Notes under the pieces: model-generated
Seen by the model: the letters and a program-made list of their open reading frames with translations, nothing else
What the model was told of the DNA's origin: nothing
Databases searched by the model: none
In this document: piece after piece, positions 43,828 to 54,370 of the stretch
How the letters are laid out: every line of letters starts with the position of its first letter
Numbering within the stretch: the stretch's first letter is position 1
Assembly (NCBI RefSeq): GCF_030246845.1
Contig: NZ_CP126889.1
Coordinates: 2,480,001 to 2,544,000 of the forward strand
Source of the DNA: Enhydrobacter sp.
GTDB lineage: Bacteria; Pseudomonadota; Alphaproteobacteria; Reyranellales; Reyranellaceae
Reading direction: 5' to 3'
DNA length: 64,000 nt
Translations under genes and position numbers: made by a program

Positions 43828-44274
43828 GTGACGCAGACATTCGAGGCCATGAACGGCCTCTTCCTGGAGGATCTGAAGGTCGGCCAGTCGGCCATGTTCG
43901 GCCGCACCGTGACCGATGCCGATATCGCCGCCTTCGCCGGCGTATCGGGCGACACCAATCCCATCCATTTGCACGACGGGTTCGCGCGTACGACCCGCTT
44001 CGGCCAGCGCATCGCCCACGGCATGCTGAGCGGCAGCTTCATCTCGACGGTGATCGGCACCAAGCTGCCGGGTCCCGGTGCGGTCTATGTCTCGCAGACC
44101 ATGAACTTCATGGCCCCGGTGATGATCGGCGACACGATCACCGCGGTCGCCACGGTGTCGGCCATCGACGACAGGCGCCGGCGCGTCACGCTCAAGACGC
44201 AGTGTCTCAGCGGCGAGAAGGTCGTGATCGACGGCGAGGCCGTCGTGCTGGTGCCCCGCCGCACCACCGCCTGA
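43828..44274 (+). CDS. MaoC-family (R)-specific enoyl-CoA hydratase
   Basis: A 148-residue hotdog-fold hydratase. GVSGDTNPIHLHDGFA carries the MaoC Asp and His catalytic pair, and RIAHGMLSGSFIS follows. It hydrates enoyl-CoA (R-specific), possibly feeding polyhydroxyalkanoate or fatty acid pathways. GTG at 43828 has GGGAG upstream; ATG at 43849 is also possible. It lies 7 bp before ribF but the functions are unrelated. Confidence 0.9.
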   Translation: MTQTFEAMNGLFLEDLKVGQSAMFGRTVTDADIAAFAGVSGDTNPIHLHDGFARTTRFGQRIAHGMLSGSFISTVIGTKLPGPGAVYVSQTMNFMAPVMIGDTITAVATVSAIDDRRRRVTLKTQCLSGEKVVIDGEAVVLVPRRTTA

Positions 44275-44281
44275 TGGCCTG

Positions 44282-45208
44282 ATGATACCCGTCTTCGAAG
44301 AGTGGCAGGGCATTCCCGCACCGTGGAAGGGCGGGGCGGTGGCCCTCGGTAATTTCGACGGCGTGCATCGCGGCCACCAGGCGCTGATCGCGCTCACGGT
44401 CGAGCAGGCGCAGGCGCTCGATGCACCCGTGCTCGCGCTCACCTTCGAGCCTCATCCGCGGCGCTTCTTCGTGCCCGATACCGGCCCCTTCCGCCTCACC
44501 CTGCCGCCGGCCAAGGTGCGCCTCCTCGAGGAGCAGGGGGTGCAGGCGGTGCTCGCCCAGCGCTTCGACCAGGCGTTCGCCGGGCTTTCCGCCGATGCCT
44601 TCGTCGACGAGGTGCTGCTCAAGGGGCTCGTCGCCCGGCACGTCGTGTGCGGGTACGACTTCACCTTCGGCGCCCGACGCGGCGGCAATGTCGAGAAGCT
44701 GCGCAAGCTCGGCCGCGAGCGCGGCTTCGGCGTCACCATCCTCGATCCGGTCATGCGCGAGGGCGAGATCTATTCTTCCACCAGCATCCGCGAGGCGCTG
44801 CGCGCCGGCTGGCCGAGCGAGGCCGCGGAGCTTCTGGGCCGGCCCTGGGAGATCGAGGGCGTGGTCGAGCAGGGCGACAAGCGTGGCCGCACCATCGGCT
44901 TTCCCACCGCCAATGTGGCGCTCGGCGAGCATTTGCGGCCGCGCTTCGGCGTCTACGCCGTGCGCGCGCTGGTGGACGGCACCTGGCGCGACGGCGTCGC
45001 CAATGTCGGCAGGCGTCCGACTGTCGGCAAGCTGCAGGAGAATTTCGAGGTCCACCTGTTCGACTTCTCGGGCGATCTCTACGGCAAGACCTTGCGCGTC
45101 GCGCTGATCGACTTCATCCGCCCCGAGATGAAGTTCGCCGGGCTCGACCAGCTCAAGGCCCAGATCGCCGCCGACGCCCAGGCTGCCCGTTCCATACTGG
45201 CGGGATGA
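44282..45208 (+). CDS. ribF: Bifunctional riboflavin kinase/FAD synthetase
   Basis: A 308-residue enzyme that makes FMN and then FAD. The N-terminal adenylyltransferase has GNFDGVHRGHQAL (ATP-binding) and YSSTSIREAL. The C-terminal riboflavin kinase domain has GRTIGFPTANV and the later NVGRRPTVG. ribF-ileS-lspA is a conserved order in alphaproteobacteria. A rho-independent terminator-like hairpin follows at 45317. Confidence 0.96.
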   Translation: MIPVFEEWQGIPAPWKGGAVALGNFDGVHRGHQALIALTVEQAQALDAPVLALTFEPHPRRFFVPDTGPFRLTLPPAKVRLLEEQGVQAVLAQRFDQAFAGLSADAFVDEVLLKGLVARHVVCGYDFTFGARRGGNVEKLRKLGRERGFGVTILDPVMREGEIYSSTSIREALRAGWPSEAAELLGRPWEIEGVVEQGDKRGRTIGFPTANVALGEHLRPRFGVYAVRALVDGTWRDGVANVGRRPTVGKLQENFEVHLFDFSGDLYGKTLRVALIDFIRPEMKFAGLDQLKAQIAADAQAARSILAG

Positions 45209-45316
45209 CGTGTTCGAGGCCTGCATGCGCGGTTTGCCGCGCCTTGACCCCCAGCACCCCCCTCCCTAGATTGCCCGCTTCATGAGATCGAGGGCCATTC
45301 GGGAGCGAATTAGCCG

Positions 45317-45346
45317 CCCGGTCCGCTAGCTGCGGCCGGGTCTTTT
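45317..45346 (+). terminator. Rho-independent terminator between ribF and ileS
   Basis: Stem CCCGG/CCGC pairs with GCGG/CCGGG around loop TAGCT with one bulged base, followed by TCTTTT. It lies in the 198-bp gap after ribF and could end or attenuate ribF transcription before ileS. Confidence 0.7.
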
Positions 45347-45406
45347 GATGCCCCCTGGCTTGCCGGAAGGGTCCGGTGCCTCCCGTTCGAACCCGATGAG
45401 TTCGCT

Positions 45407-48268
45407 GTGACAACCGACTACAAATCCAGCGTTTTCCTGCCCAAGACCGAATTTCCGATGCGCGGCGGCCTGCCCAAGAAGGAGCCCGAGCTTCTGAAGC
45501 GCTGGGCCGATATGAAGCTGTTCGACCGCCTGCGGGCCGAGAGCAAGGGCCGACCGAAATTCGTGCTGCATGACGGCCCGCCCTACGCCAACGGCAACGT
45601 CCATATCGGCACCGCGCTGAACAAGATCCTGAAGGATCTCGTGACGCGCAGCCAGCAGATGCTGGGCAAGGACAGCCACTATGTGCCGGGCTGGGACTGC
45701 CACGGCCTGCCGATCGAATGGAAGATCGAGGAGGAGTACCGCGCCAAGAAGAAGGACAAGGACGAGGTGCCGGTGGTCGAGTTCCGCCGGCAGTGCCGCG
45801 CCTTCGCCGAGCACTGGATCGGCGTGCAGCGCGAGGAATTCAAGCGGCTCGGCGTCGAAGGCGACTGGGAGCACTACTACTCGACGATGAAGTACGAGTC
45901 CGAGGCCACGATCGCCGCCGAGCTCGGCAAGTTCCTGATGAACGGCGGTCTCTACAAGGGCTCCAAGGCGGTGCTATGGAGCGTGGTCGAGAAGACGGCG
46001 CTGGCCGAGGCCGAGATCGAGTATCACGACCATGTTTCCGACACGGTCCATGTCCGCTTTCCGGTCCTGAAGTCGAAGGGCGGCAAGCTCGACGGCGCCT
46101 CGGTCGCGATCTGGACCACGACGCCCTGGACCATACCGGGCAATCGTGCGCTCGCCTTCGGGCCCGAGATCGCCTACGTCCTGATCGAGGTTGCGGCGGC
46201 GGCCGAAGGCAGCCGGGCCCGCGTCGGCGAGAAAATGGTGCTGGCGCGCGATCTGGTGGGCGCCGTCACCGAAGCCGCCAAGTTCACGCCAAGAGTTTTG
46301 GCGCAGCTCGGCACAGCCGATCTCGAAGGGCTGGTGGCGGCCCATCCCTTGCGCGGCCAGGGTTACGACTTCGACGTGCGTCTCCTGGCTGCGGCATTCG
46401 TGACGGCTGATGCCGGTACGGGCTTCGTGCACATCGCGCCGGGCCACGGCGCCGACGACTATGAGCTGGGCATCGCCAACGGCGTGGAAGTGCCGGACAC
46501 GGTCGCCGAGGACGGCAGCTACTATCCGCACGTGCCGCTGTTCGCTGGCCGGCGCGTCTACACGTCCGAAGGCAAGAAGGGCGACGCGAACCGCGCTGTC
46601 ACCGAGGCGCTCGACAAGGCGGGCAGCCTTCTCGCCACCGGGCGTATCACGCACAGCTATCCGCATTCCTGGCGATCGAAGGCGCCGGTGATCTTCCGCA
46701 ACGCGCCGCAATGGTTCATCGCCATGGACAAGCCGATCGCCGCGATCGGCGGCACCCTGCGCGAAAAGGCGCTGGAGGCGATCGACGTCACGCGCTTCGT
46801 GCCGCGCGCCGGCTACAACCGCCTGCGATCGATGATCGAGGCGCGCCCCGACTGGTGCGTCTCGCGCCAGCGGGCATGGGGCGTGCCGATCGCGGTGTTC
46901 GTCGACAAGAAGACGGGCGAGCCTCTGCGCGATCCGGAGGTGATGGACCGTGTCGTCGAAGCCTTCAGGGTCGAGGGCGCCGATGCCTGGTTCGACAGCC
47001 CGCCGGAGCGTTTCCTCGGCAACAAGCACGATGCGCGGGACTTCGAGCAGGTGAGGGACATCCTCGATGTCTGGTTCGACTCGGGTTCCACTCACGCCTT
47101 CACGCTCGAAGGCAACCCCGATCTCAAGTGGCCGGCCGATCTCTATCTCGAGGGCTCCGACCAGCATCGCGGCTGGTTCCATTCCTCCTTGTTGGAGAGC
47201 TGCGGTACGCGCGGGCGAGCGCCCTACGAGGGCGTGCTCACCCACGGCTTCACGCTCGACGAGCAGGGCCGCAAGATGTCGAAGTCGCTCGGCAACACCG
47301 TGGCGCCCCAGACCGTGTGCGACCAGTACGGCGCGGATATCCTGCGGCTCTGGGTGGTGGGGACCGACTACACCGAGGACCAGCGCATCGGCCCGGAAAT
47401 CCTCAAGCACCAGGCCGAGGCCTATCGCCGCCTGCGCAACACGTTGCGCTATCTGCTCGGCAGCCTCGACGGCTTCTCGGCCGCGGAGAAGATCGGTTTC
47501 GACGCGCTGCCGGAGCTCGAGCGCTGGGTCCTGCACCGGCTGGCCGAGCTCGACGCGATGTTCCGTCCCGCCGTCGAGGACTTCGATTTCCACAAGATCG
47601 CGACCGAGCTGCACAATTTCTGCGCCGTCGATCTTTCGGCCTTCTACTTCGACATCCGCAAGGACGCGATCTACTGCGACGCACCCGGCGCGTTGCGCCG
47701 GCGTGCCGCGCGCACGGTGATGGCGGAGCTGTTCTCCTTTCTCACCGCCTGGCTTGCGCCCATCGCCTGCTTCACGGCGGAGGAGGCATGGCTCGCCCGG
47801 CCGCAAGACGTGCCCGACGGGGCGGCCGACAGCGTGCATCTGCGGCTCTATCCCGCGATCCCCGATGGCTGGCTCGACACCGCGCTCGGCGAGAAGTGGA
47901 AGACGGTGCGGGCGCTGCGCCGCGTCGTCACCGGCGCGCTCGAGCTCGAGCGGGCCGAGAAACGGATCGGCTCGAGCCTGCAGGCGGCGCCGCACGTCCA
48001 TGCCGCGCCCGAGTACCTCGCCGCGATGAAGGGCATCGATCTCGCCGAGATCTGCATCACCTCGGCCGGTGACCTGGCGGCCGGCGAGGCGCCGGCCGGC
48101 GCTTTCACGCTGCCCGATGTGGTGGGTGTCGCGGTCGTTCCCGCCCTGGCCAGTGGCGAGAAATGCGCCCGCTGTTGGCAGGTCCTGCCGGAGGTCGGCC
48201 AGTCGCCCAGCCATCCCTTGCTCTGCCGGCGCTGCGAGGCGGCGGTGGAAGGGGCAAGCCGCGCATGA
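45407..48268 (+). CDS. ileS: Isoleucyl-tRNA synthetase
   Basis: A 953-residue class I aminoacyl-tRNA synthetase. The HIGH-type motif is [15 protein letters not shown], the KMSKS motif is [10 protein letters not shown], the editing domain lies between, and the C-terminal zinc finger has CARCW and CRRCEAA. Start GTG 45407 matches the family N-terminus ([20 protein letters not shown]). No T-box is visible upstream. lspA overlaps its stop by 4 bp. Confidence 0.98.
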   Translation: MTTDYKSSVFLPKTEFPMRGGLPKKEPELLKRWADMKLFDRLRAESKGRPKFVLHDGPPYANGNVHIGTALNKILKDLVTRSQQMLGKDSHYVPGWDCHGLPIEWKIEEEYRAKKKDKDEVPVVEFRRQCRAFAEHWIGVQREEFKRLGVEGDWEHYYSTMKYESEATIAAELGKFLMNGGLYKGSKAVLWSVVEKTALAEAEIEYHDHVSDTVHVRFPVLKSKGGKLDGASVAIWTTTPWTIPGNRALAFGPEIAYVLIEVAAAAEGSRARVGEKMVLARDLVGAVTEAAKFTPRVLAQLGTADLEGLVAAHPLRGQGYDFDVRLLAAAFVTADAGTGFVHIAPGHGADDYELGIANGVEVPDTVAEDGSYYPHVPLFAGRRVYTSEGKKGDANRAVTEALDKAGSLLATGRITHSYPHSWRSKAPVIFRNAPQWFIAMDKPIAAIGGTLREKALEAIDVTRFVPRAGYNRLRSMIEARPDWCVSRQRAWGVPIAVFVDKKTGEPLRDPEVMDRVVEAFRVEGADAWFDSPPERFLGNKHDARDFEQVRDILDVWFDSGSTHAFTLEGNPDLKWPADLYLEGSDQHRGWFHSSLLESCGTRGRAPYEGVLTHGFTLDEQGRKMSKSLGNTVAPQTVCDQYGADILRLWVVGTDYTEDQRIGPEILKHQAEAYRRLRNTLRYLLGSLDGFSAAEKIGFDALPELERWVLHRLAELDAMFRPAVEDFDFHKIATELHNFCAVDLSAFYFDIRKDAIYCDAPGALRRRAARTVMAELFSFLTAWLAPIACFTAEEAWLARPQDVPDGAADSVHLRLYPAIPDGWLDTALGEKWKTVRALRRVVTGALELERAEKRIGSSLQAAPHVHAAPEYLAAMKGIDLAEICITSAGDLAAGEAPAGAFTLPDVVGVAVVPALASGEKCARCWQVLPEVGQSPSHPLLCRRCEAAVEGASRA

Positions 48269-48747
48269 GGCCGATCGATCGGCAGGCCATGGGCCTCGTC
48301 GCACTCACCTTGATCGTCGACCAGGCTTCCAAGGAGGTGATACTGCGCTATCTCCTCAAGGTCGGCGGCCTCAAATCGGTGATCGAGGGCTTCTTCCAGC
48401 TGGTGGTCGTGTGGAACCGCGGCGTGAGCTTCGGTCTGCTGAGCGGCGATCGGACGGTGCCGCCCTGGGCGCTGTCGGGCGTCGCGATCGCGGTCTGCAT
48501 CGGCCTGTTCCTGTGGCTGCGACGAACCGACCGCCTGTTGACGGGATGGGGCATTGGTCTTGTCATGGGCGGCGCCATCGGCAATGTTATCGACCGAGCG
48601 CGGTGGGGGGCGGTGTTCGACTTCGCCGATTTCCACGTGCGGGACTGGCATTGGCCGGCCTTCAACATCGCCGATGCGGCGATCGTGGTCGGTGTCGGGC
48701 TGATGCTCGTCGATTCCCTGATCGGCGAAAGACAGCGCGCCCCCTGA
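48265..48747 (+). CDS. lspA: Lipoprotein signal peptidase (SPase II)
   Basis: A 160-residue inner-membrane aspartic protease with four helices that removes lipoprotein signal peptides. Conserved segments: [31 protein letters not shown] (catalytic Asp110) and FNIADAAI (catalytic Asp137). ATG at 48265 overlaps the ileS stop. The next gene encodes a lipoprotein. Confidence 0.97.
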   Translation: MRPIDRQAMGLVALTLIVDQASKEVILRYLLKVGGLKSVIEGFFQLVVVWNRGVSFGLLSGDRTVPPWALSGVAIAVCIGLFLWLRRTDRLLTGWGIGLVMGGAIGNVIDRARWGAVFDFADFHVRDWHWPAFNIADAAIVVGVGLMLVDSLIGERQRAP

Positions 48748-48791
48748 CGGCCATGATCGGCGGATAGAAGGCAGTTTCCCAAGGAATGGCA

Positions 48792-49367
48792 ATGCAACGG
48801 ACGATCCTCACGCCTGTGACCCTGCTTGCGCTCGGTGCGATGGCGCTGGGCGGATGCAGCGCCTTCGAGAATTTCGGCGGCGCGAAGAAAGTGTCGCCGG
48901 ACGAATTCAAGATCGTCTCGCACTCGCCGCTCACCATGCCCCCGAATGCCGATCTGAGGCCGCCGCGACCGGGCGAACCGCGGCCGCAGGAGGTGAGCCC
49001 GGCCGATCAGGCCAAGGAGGCCTTGTCGCCGACGCTGGCCGGCCGCGTGCAGCAGCAACAGGCCGCCAAGGAAGGCACGGCCGGGGACGCCTCCGAGCGG
49101 GCGCTGGTCGCCAAGGCGAGCAAGGGCGGCGTCGACCCCAATATCCGGGCCGAGGTCAATCAAGAGACTCGAACGATCGCCAATCAGGACCAGGGGTTCA
49201 TCGACAGCCTGATCTTCTGGCAGAAGGCGCCGCAACCGGGCACGATCGTCGATCCCGCCAAGGAGCAGCAGCGCCTGCGCGACGCCCAGGTGAGCGGCCA
49301 GCCGTCCACCGAGCCGACGCCGACCATCAAGCGGCGGCAGCGGGGCTGGCTCGAAGGCATCTTCTGA
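48792..49367 (+). CDS. DUF3035-family lipoprotein
   Basis: A 191-residue lipoprotein: hydrophobic leader ending in LGGC (lipobox Cys near residue 22), then a soluble, Pro/Gln-rich body containing PDEFKIVSHSPLTMPP, the DUF3035 signature. DUF3035 lipoproteins follow lspA in many alphaproteobacteria; the function is not known to me. ATG at 48792 is six bases after AAGGA; ATG at 48786 is possible. Confidence 0.88.
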   Translation: MQRTILTPVTLLALGAMALGGCSAFENFGGAKKVSPDEFKIVSHSPLTMPPNADLRPPRPGEPRPQEVSPADQAKEALSPTLAGRVQQQQAAKEGTAGDASERALVAKASKGGVDPNIRAEVNQETRTIANQDQGFIDSLIFWQKAPQPGTIVDPAKEQQRLRDAQVSGQPSTEPTPTIKRRQRGWLEGIF

Positions 49368-50737
49368 CCCGGGTTTCGCTCCCGCGTCGCCATCTTCTCG
49401 CCGCAGGCGTCGGCGGCGCGGTTGGCGCGCTGGCCGCGCGGGCGCAGGCAAATCTGCTGGCCGTCGGACGACAGCCCTGCGAGACGTTCACGCTCGCCAA
49501 CGGGCTGCAGGTCGTCGTGCTGCCGTCGGCGCGGGCGCCGGTCGTGACGCAGTTCGTGGTCTACAAGGCCGGCAGTGCCGACGAGACGTTCGGTCGGACC
49601 GGCCTCGCGCATTTGCTCGAGCACATGATGTTCAAGGGGACGGCCGCGCTTTCGCCCGGCCAGTTCTCGCGCACCATCCAGCGCAACGGCGGGCATGACA
49701 ACGCCTACACGACTTTCGATGTCACCGCCTACCATCAGACCATCGCGTCGGACCGGCTCGAGCTCGTGATGCGCCTGGAGGCCGACCGCATGTCCGGGCT
49801 GCGCATCCTCGAGGAAGAATTGGCACCCGAGCGCGAGGTCGTGCTCGAGGAGCGCCGCATGCGGATCGACAATGTGCCCGCGGCCCTGCTCGACGAGTCG
49901 GTGCGCGCCGCCCTGTTCGGCGCGCGCAATCCCTATGGCATGCCGACGGCGGGCTATGTCGACGACGTGAAGAAGCTGGGCGCCGAGGAGCTTTCGACTT
50001 TCTATCGCCGCTTCTACGGTCCCGACAATGCAGTGCTCATCGTCGCGGGCGACAGCACGGCCGACGCGGTCCGGAGACTGGCCGAGACGCACTATGGCCC
50101 GATCCCCGCGCGTGGCCTCGTGGCGCGGCATCGACCGGCCGATGGCGGAACCGGATTGCCGCGGCGGCTGACGAGGACGGACCGGCGGGTCGCCGAACCC
50201 GGCTGGTCGCGCGACTATCTGGCGCCCTCCTATCGGCTGGGCGAGGCCCGCCACGCCTATGCGCTGCAGGTGTTGGCCCGCCTGTTCGGCGGGGGCGAGA
50301 CGAGCCGGCTGTGGCGCGCCCTGGTGGTCGAGCAGCGTCTCGCCCTTTCCGCCAGTGCCGACTACGATCCCTCGCATCTCGGTCTCACGAGCTTCGGGAT
50401 CAGCGTCCATCCCGCTGCCGGCCGTGACGTGTCGGAGATCGAGACGGCCGTGGCCGGCCAAATGAAGAGCGTCCTCGATGGTGACGTGACGGCCGAAGAG
50501 GTCGAGCGCGCGCAGAACCGGCTTCTTGCCGCCGCCATCTATGCGCGGGACTCGCTTGCCAGCGGACCGCGCCGCTACGCGGCCGCGCTCGGCACGGGCA
50601 ACAGCGTGGCCGATATCGACGCCTGGCCCGAGCGCATTTCCGCCGTTCGCGTGGCCGACGTGGTGGCGGCCGCGCAGCATGTCTGGCGCGACGATCGATC
50701 GGTGACGTCCCTGCTGCTGCCGGAGGCAGGTCGATGA
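49364..50737 (+). CDS. M16-family zinc metalloprotease (active), probable CTG start
   Basis: About 457 residues. A leader with RRHLLAAGVGGAVGALAA suggests Tat export, then the M16 core: zinc motif HLLEH at His83-Glu86-His87, EREVVLEERRMRIDNV with the third ligand Glu, and GGGETSRLW in the C-terminal half. No ATG, GTG or TTG lies near the leader; CTG 49364 overlaps the previous stop as CTGA with GAAGG six bases upstream. It pairs with the inactive homologue after it. Confidence 0.85.
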   Translation: MTRVSLPRRHLLAAGVGGAVGALAARAQANLLAVGRQPCETFTLANGLQVVVLPSARAPVVTQFVVYKAGSADETFGRTGLAHLLEHMMFKGTAALSPGQFSRTIQRNGGHDNAYTTFDVTAYHQTIASDRLELVMRLEADRMSGLRILEEELAPEREVVLEERRMRIDNVPAALLDESVRAALFGARNPYGMPTAGYVDDVKKLGAEELSTFYRRFYGPDNAVLIVAGDSTADAVRRLAETHYGPIPARGLVARHRPADGGTGLPRRLTRTDRRVAEPGWSRDYLAPSYRLGEARHAYALQVLARLFGGGETSRLWRALVVEQRLALSASADYDPSHLGLTSFGISVHPAAGRDVSEIETAVAGQMKSVLDGDVTAEEVERAQNRLLAAAIYARDSLASGPRRYAAALGTGNSVADIDAWPERISAVRVADVVAAAQHVWRDDRSVTSLLLPEAGR

Positions 50738-52050
50738 AGCGCGGCCTGCTCGTCCTGATCGCGGTCGTGGGCATGCTCGTTGCCACGCGCGCCGGCGCCA
50801 TCGATATCCAGGAGGTCACCACGCCACGCGGCATCAAGGCCTGGCTGGTGCAGGACAAGACCGCGCCGCTCGTGGCCCTGTCCTTCTCCTTTGCGGGAGG
50901 AACGGCGTCGGAACCGCAAGACCGCAAGGGCGCCACCAGTCTCATGGCGCTCATGCTGACCGACGGGGCCGGAGCGCTGCCCGCGGAGGCCTTCAGGCTT
51001 CGCGAGGAGGATGCCGCCGCCGCCTTGCGCTTCGGCGCCTCGTCGGATCGGCTGAACGGATCGCTGCGCGTGCTGACGGCCAATCGCGAGCAGGGCTTCG
51101 AGCTGCTGCGTCTTGCCCTCACCGCACCGCGCTTCGATGGCGAGATGCTGGAGCAGCGTCGCAGCCAGGCGATCGCGAGCTTCAACCGCGCCGAGCAGCG
51201 ACCGCGCGCGGTCGCCGACCGGACGATGGCGCGCGCGATGTTCGACGGTCACCCCTATGCGCAGGATTTCGAGGATCCACGCCAGAGCCTGAAGACGATC
51301 GCGCCATCGGATCTCAGGGCGCGGGCCGCCGCGTTGCTCAGGAGAGACGGCCTGATCGTGGCGGCGGTGGGCGATATCGATGCGGCTGACCTGGCGTCGG
51401 CACTCGATCGGGTGTTCGGCGATCTTCCCGTCGGCGAGCTGCCGGCGGCCATCCCGGAATGGACGCCGTCCCATAGGCCACGCACCATCGTGGTCGAGCG
51501 GCCGGTGCCGCAAAGCGCCATCGTCATGGCGATGCCAGGCGTGCTGCGCGCCGACCCCGACTGGTACGCTGCCCTGGTGCTGTCCCAGATCCTGGGCGGG
51601 GGCCAGCAATCGCGGCTCTTCGATGAAGTGCGCAACAAGCGCGGCCTGGCCTACAGTGTCTCGAGCGGCCTGCGCCCCATGGCGAAGGCGTCGTTGCTGG
51701 TGATTTCTGCGGGCAGCGCGAACGACCGGGTCGCCGAGACGGTCGAGGTGATCCGCGGCGAGATCGCGCGCCTGCGCGAGAAAGGGGTGGACGGGCAGGA
51801 GCTGGCCGATGCCAAGACCCAGCTCACCGGCGCCCTGGCTCTGTCGCTCGATTCCTCGCGCGCCGTTGCCGGTCTCCTGCATGGCCTGCAGGTCGATGGC
51901 CTGCCGCGCGACTTCCTCGACCGTCGCGCCGGCTTGATCGCCGCGGTCACGAAGGCGGACGTCGATCGCGTTGCCCGCCGTCTGCTGCGCGACGACGCCA
52001 TCACCACCGTCGTGGCCGGCAAGCCTCGCGGCCTTGTTCTTGAACGATAG
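50734..52050 (+). CDS. M16-family protease homologue lacking the zinc motif
   Basis: A 438-residue exported protein (leader LLVLIAVVGMLVATRAGA). It has the M16 fold, including RNKRGLAYSVSSGLRP in the C-terminal half, but the HxxEH site is replaced by ATSLMALML, so it is catalytically dead. It overlaps the active M16 gene by ATGA and probably forms a heterodimer with it, as paired bacterial M16 A/B subunits do. Confidence 0.92.
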   Translation: MKRGLLVLIAVVGMLVATRAGAIDIQEVTTPRGIKAWLVQDKTAPLVALSFSFAGGTASEPQDRKGATSLMALMLTDGAGALPAEAFRLREEDAAAALRFGASSDRLNGSLRVLTANREQGFELLRLALTAPRFDGEMLEQRRSQAIASFNRAEQRPRAVADRTMARAMFDGHPYAQDFEDPRQSLKTIAPSDLRARAAALLRRDGLIVAAVGDIDAADLASALDRVFGDLPVGELPAAIPEWTPSHRPRTIVVERPVPQSAIVMAMPGVLRADPDWYAALVLSQILGGGQQSRLFDEVRNKRGLAYSVSSGLRPMAKASLLVISAGSANDRVAETVEVIRGEIARLREKGVDGQELADAKTQLTGALALSLDSSRAVAGLLHGLQVDGLPRDFLDRRAGLIAAVTKADVDRVARRLLRDDAITTVVAGKPRGLVLER

Positions 52051-52122
52051 CGCGACCGCTCGCTTTCGACGGCCCCTGCCCACAGTATCTTTCCCGAAGG
52101 GGAAGGTCGTAGACTGGACGGC

Positions 52123-53955
52123 ATGAGCGCGCTTTCGCGTCCTTTGCGCCGCCTGCCCTCGACCCTCGTCAATCGCATTGCCGCGGGCGAGGTGGTGGAG
52201 CGGCCGGCCAGTGCCGTGAAGGAGCTGGTCGAGAACGCGATAGATGCCGGCGCGCGCCGGATCGCCGTCGTCCTGAAGGACGGCGGCCGCAGCTTCATCT
52301 CCGTGGCCGACGACGGCGTCGGCATGTCGCCCGGGGAGCTGCAGCTCGCGGTCGAGCGCCATTGCACGTCGAAGCTGCCCGACGACGACCTCGACGGCAT
52401 CCGCACGCTCGGCTTCCGCGGCGAGGCGTTGCCCTCGATCGCCTCCGTGAGCCGTTTCACCATCACCTCGCGGCCGGCCGGCGCCGACACCGCCTGGAGC
52501 CTCGACATCGAGGGCGGCGTGAAGCGCGCGCCGCGGCCGGCGGCGCATCCGGCGGGCACGCGGGTGGAGGTGCGCGACCTTTTCTTCGCGACGCCTGCCC
52601 GGCTCAAGTTCCTGAAGGAGCCGCGCAGCGAGACGGGCCATGTCGCCGACGCCATGCGGCGGCTCGCCATGGCGCATCCCTGGATCGCCTTCCGTCTCGA
52701 AAGCGAGGACCGCACGCTGTTCGACCTGCCGGCCGCCGACCCGTCGCTGCTCGAGACGGCGGACGCCGCGCGGCTGGCGCGACTGGCGGCGATCATGGGC
52801 CGCGAGTTCGCCGACAACGCGCTCACGATCGACGCCAATCGCGAAGGCTTTCGGCTCACGGGCTTCGCCGGCCTGCCGACGCTGAACCGCCCGACGACCC
52901 AGCACCAGTATCTTTTCGTCAACGGCCGGCCGGTGCGCGACAAGCTCCTGGCTGGTGCGGTGCGCGGTGCCTATCAGGACTTCCTGGCGCGCGACCGCAA
53001 TCCGATGGTGGCGTTGTTCCTCGAGGCGCCGACCGGCATGGTCGATGTCAACGTCCATCCGGCCAAGACGGAGGTGCGGTTCCGCGATGCCGGGATCGTG
53101 CGCGGCCTGATCGTGGGGGCCTTGCGCACGGCGCTCTCGGCGGCCGGCCATCGCGCCAGCACCACCGTCGCCGAGGCCGCCCTCGGCGCCTTTCGTCCGC
53201 ACACGGGCCAGGCGATGGCGCTGCCGCTGGGACGCAATCCCGGCAACGGATATTCCTGGTCGGCGCCGCCGCGTGGTCTGGCCGAAGCTGCAGCCGCATT
53301 CATGGCGCCCTTCACCGAACCGTCGGCGCGAGTCGACACACCGTCGTCCGAGACCGCCAATGGTAACGGCGGCGCCTATCCGCTGGGCGTGGCGCGCGCA
53401 CAGCTGCACGAGACCTATATCGTGGCGCAGACCGAGCAGGGCGTGGTGATCGTCGACCAGCATGCCGCGCACGAGCGGCTCCTGCACGAGAAGCTCAAGA
53501 CCCAGCTCGAGACCGACGGGGTGAAACGCCAGGCGTTGCTGCTGCCCGAGGTCGTGGACGTGGGCGAGGATGGAGCGCACCGTCTCGCCCAGCGTGCCGC
53601 CGAGCTTGCCGAGCTGGGGCTGGTGCTGGAACCGTTCGGGCTGGGCGCCGTCGTCGTGCGCGAGACGCCGGCGCTGCTGGGCGAGGCCGACATCCAGGGC
53701 CTGGTGCGCGACCTCGCCGACGAGCTGGCCGAGCTCGGCGATCATCTATCGCTCAGGGAGAAGGTCGAGGAGGTGTGCGGCACGCTTGCCTGTCACACCT
53801 CGGTGCGTGCGGGACGGCGCCTGACGGTCGAGGAGATGAACGCGCTGCTGCGGCAAATGGAGGCGACGCCGCATTCGGGGCAGTGCAATCACGGCCGGCC
53901 GACCTATGTCGAACTCAAGCTGGCCGACATCGAGCGGCTGTTCGGACGACGATGA
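52123..53955 (+). CDS. mutL: DNA mismatch repair protein MutL
   Basis: A 610-residue GHKL ATPase. ATP site motifs: [26 protein letters not shown] and [16 protein letters not shown]. The C-terminal domain has the endonuclease motif [12 protein letters not shown] (from about residue 445) and CNHGRPTYV, so this MutL should nick DNA, as expected where MutH is absent. ATG at 52123. The small secreted gene overlaps its stop by 4 bp. Confidence 0.97.
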   Translation: MSALSRPLRRLPSTLVNRIAAGEVVERPASAVKELVENAIDAGARRIAVVLKDGGRSFISVADDGVGMSPGELQLAVERHCTSKLPDDDLDGIRTLGFRGEALPSIASVSRFTITSRPAGADTAWSLDIEGGVKRAPRPAAHPAGTRVEVRDLFFATPARLKFLKEPRSETGHVADAMRRLAMAHPWIAFRLESEDRTLFDLPAADPSLLETADAARLARLAAIMGREFADNALTIDANREGFRLTGFAGLPTLNRPTTQHQYLFVNGRPVRDKLLAGAVRGAYQDFLARDRNPMVALFLEAPTGMVDVNVHPAKTEVRFRDAGIVRGLIVGALRTALSAAGHRASTTVAEAALGAFRPHTGQAMALPLGRNPGNGYSWSAPPRGLAEAAAAFMAPFTEPSARVDTPSSETANGNGGAYPLGVARAQLHETYIVAQTEQGVVIVDQHAAHERLLHEKLKTQLETDGVKRQALLLPEVVDVGEDGAHRLAQRAAELAELGLVLEPFGLGAVVVRETPALLGEADIQGLVRDLADELAELGDHLSLREKVEEVCGTLACHTSVRAGRRLTVEEMNALLRQMEATPHSGQCNHGRPTYVELKLADIERLFGRR

Positions 53956-54365
53956 ACAAGACTTGGCCGCTGCTGCTCCTCCTTGCCTCGACTGCCATTG
54001 TCCATGCCCAGCCTGCCAATCCGCTCGACGGGACGTGGCGCGGCCGCAGCGATGGCGGCTCGTGCAACGCTCCGCTCGACTATGCGATCACCATCGAGGA
54101 CGGCTTCGTCGATGGCACCGCCTTCGACACGACCGCGCACGGGCCCGTTCCCAACCTCAGGAAGGCGCCGCCACCGCCGCCCGGCCCCGGGCTCTGGCAG
54201 ATTCACGGCATGGCCAAATCGGCCTCGTTCCGGTTGCTCGCCGTTGCCTCCGTGAAGCACGGCGACCGGCGCACAGAGCGCCTGAACGCGACCGCGCAGG
54301 CTGGCGTGCTTGTCGTCACCGAGGACGGCGGCTGCGGCCGCACGGCGCGGCTCGAGCGCAAGTAG
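53952..54365 (+). CDS. Small secreted hypothetical protein
   Basis: A 137-residue exported protein. Signal peptide [14 protein letters not shown] (cut near residue 20), then a beta-rich body with two or three Cys ([19 protein letters not shown]) that may form a disulfide, and a Pro-rich stretch APPPPPGPG. No domain is recognised. ATG 53952 overlaps the mutL stop. Confidence 0.75.
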   Translation: MNKTWPLLLLLASTAIVHAQPANPLDGTWRGRSDGGSCNAPLDYAITIEDGFVDGTAFDTTAHGPVPNLRKAPPPPPGPGLWQIHGMAKSASFRLLAVASVKHGDRRTERLNATAQAGVLVVTEDGGCGRTARLERK

Positions 54366-54370
54366 GACCG

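Noticed and set aside
45209..45406. T-box leader before ileS
   Set aside because: No T-box sequence or specifier stem seen; only a terminator-like hairpin.
45974..48304. Minus-strand open frame of over 770 codons opposite ileS
   Set aside because: Shadow of ileS; no motif or plausible ribosome binding site.
52088..52106. TTTCCC-GAA-GGGGAA hairpin before mutL as a terminator
   Set aside because: Short stem with no T-run; may be chance.
50575..53745. Minus-strand open frame of over 1000 codons opposite the M16 and mutL genes
   Set aside because: Entirely antisense to genes with clear motifs; Arg/Asp/His-rich shadow composition and no recognisable motif.
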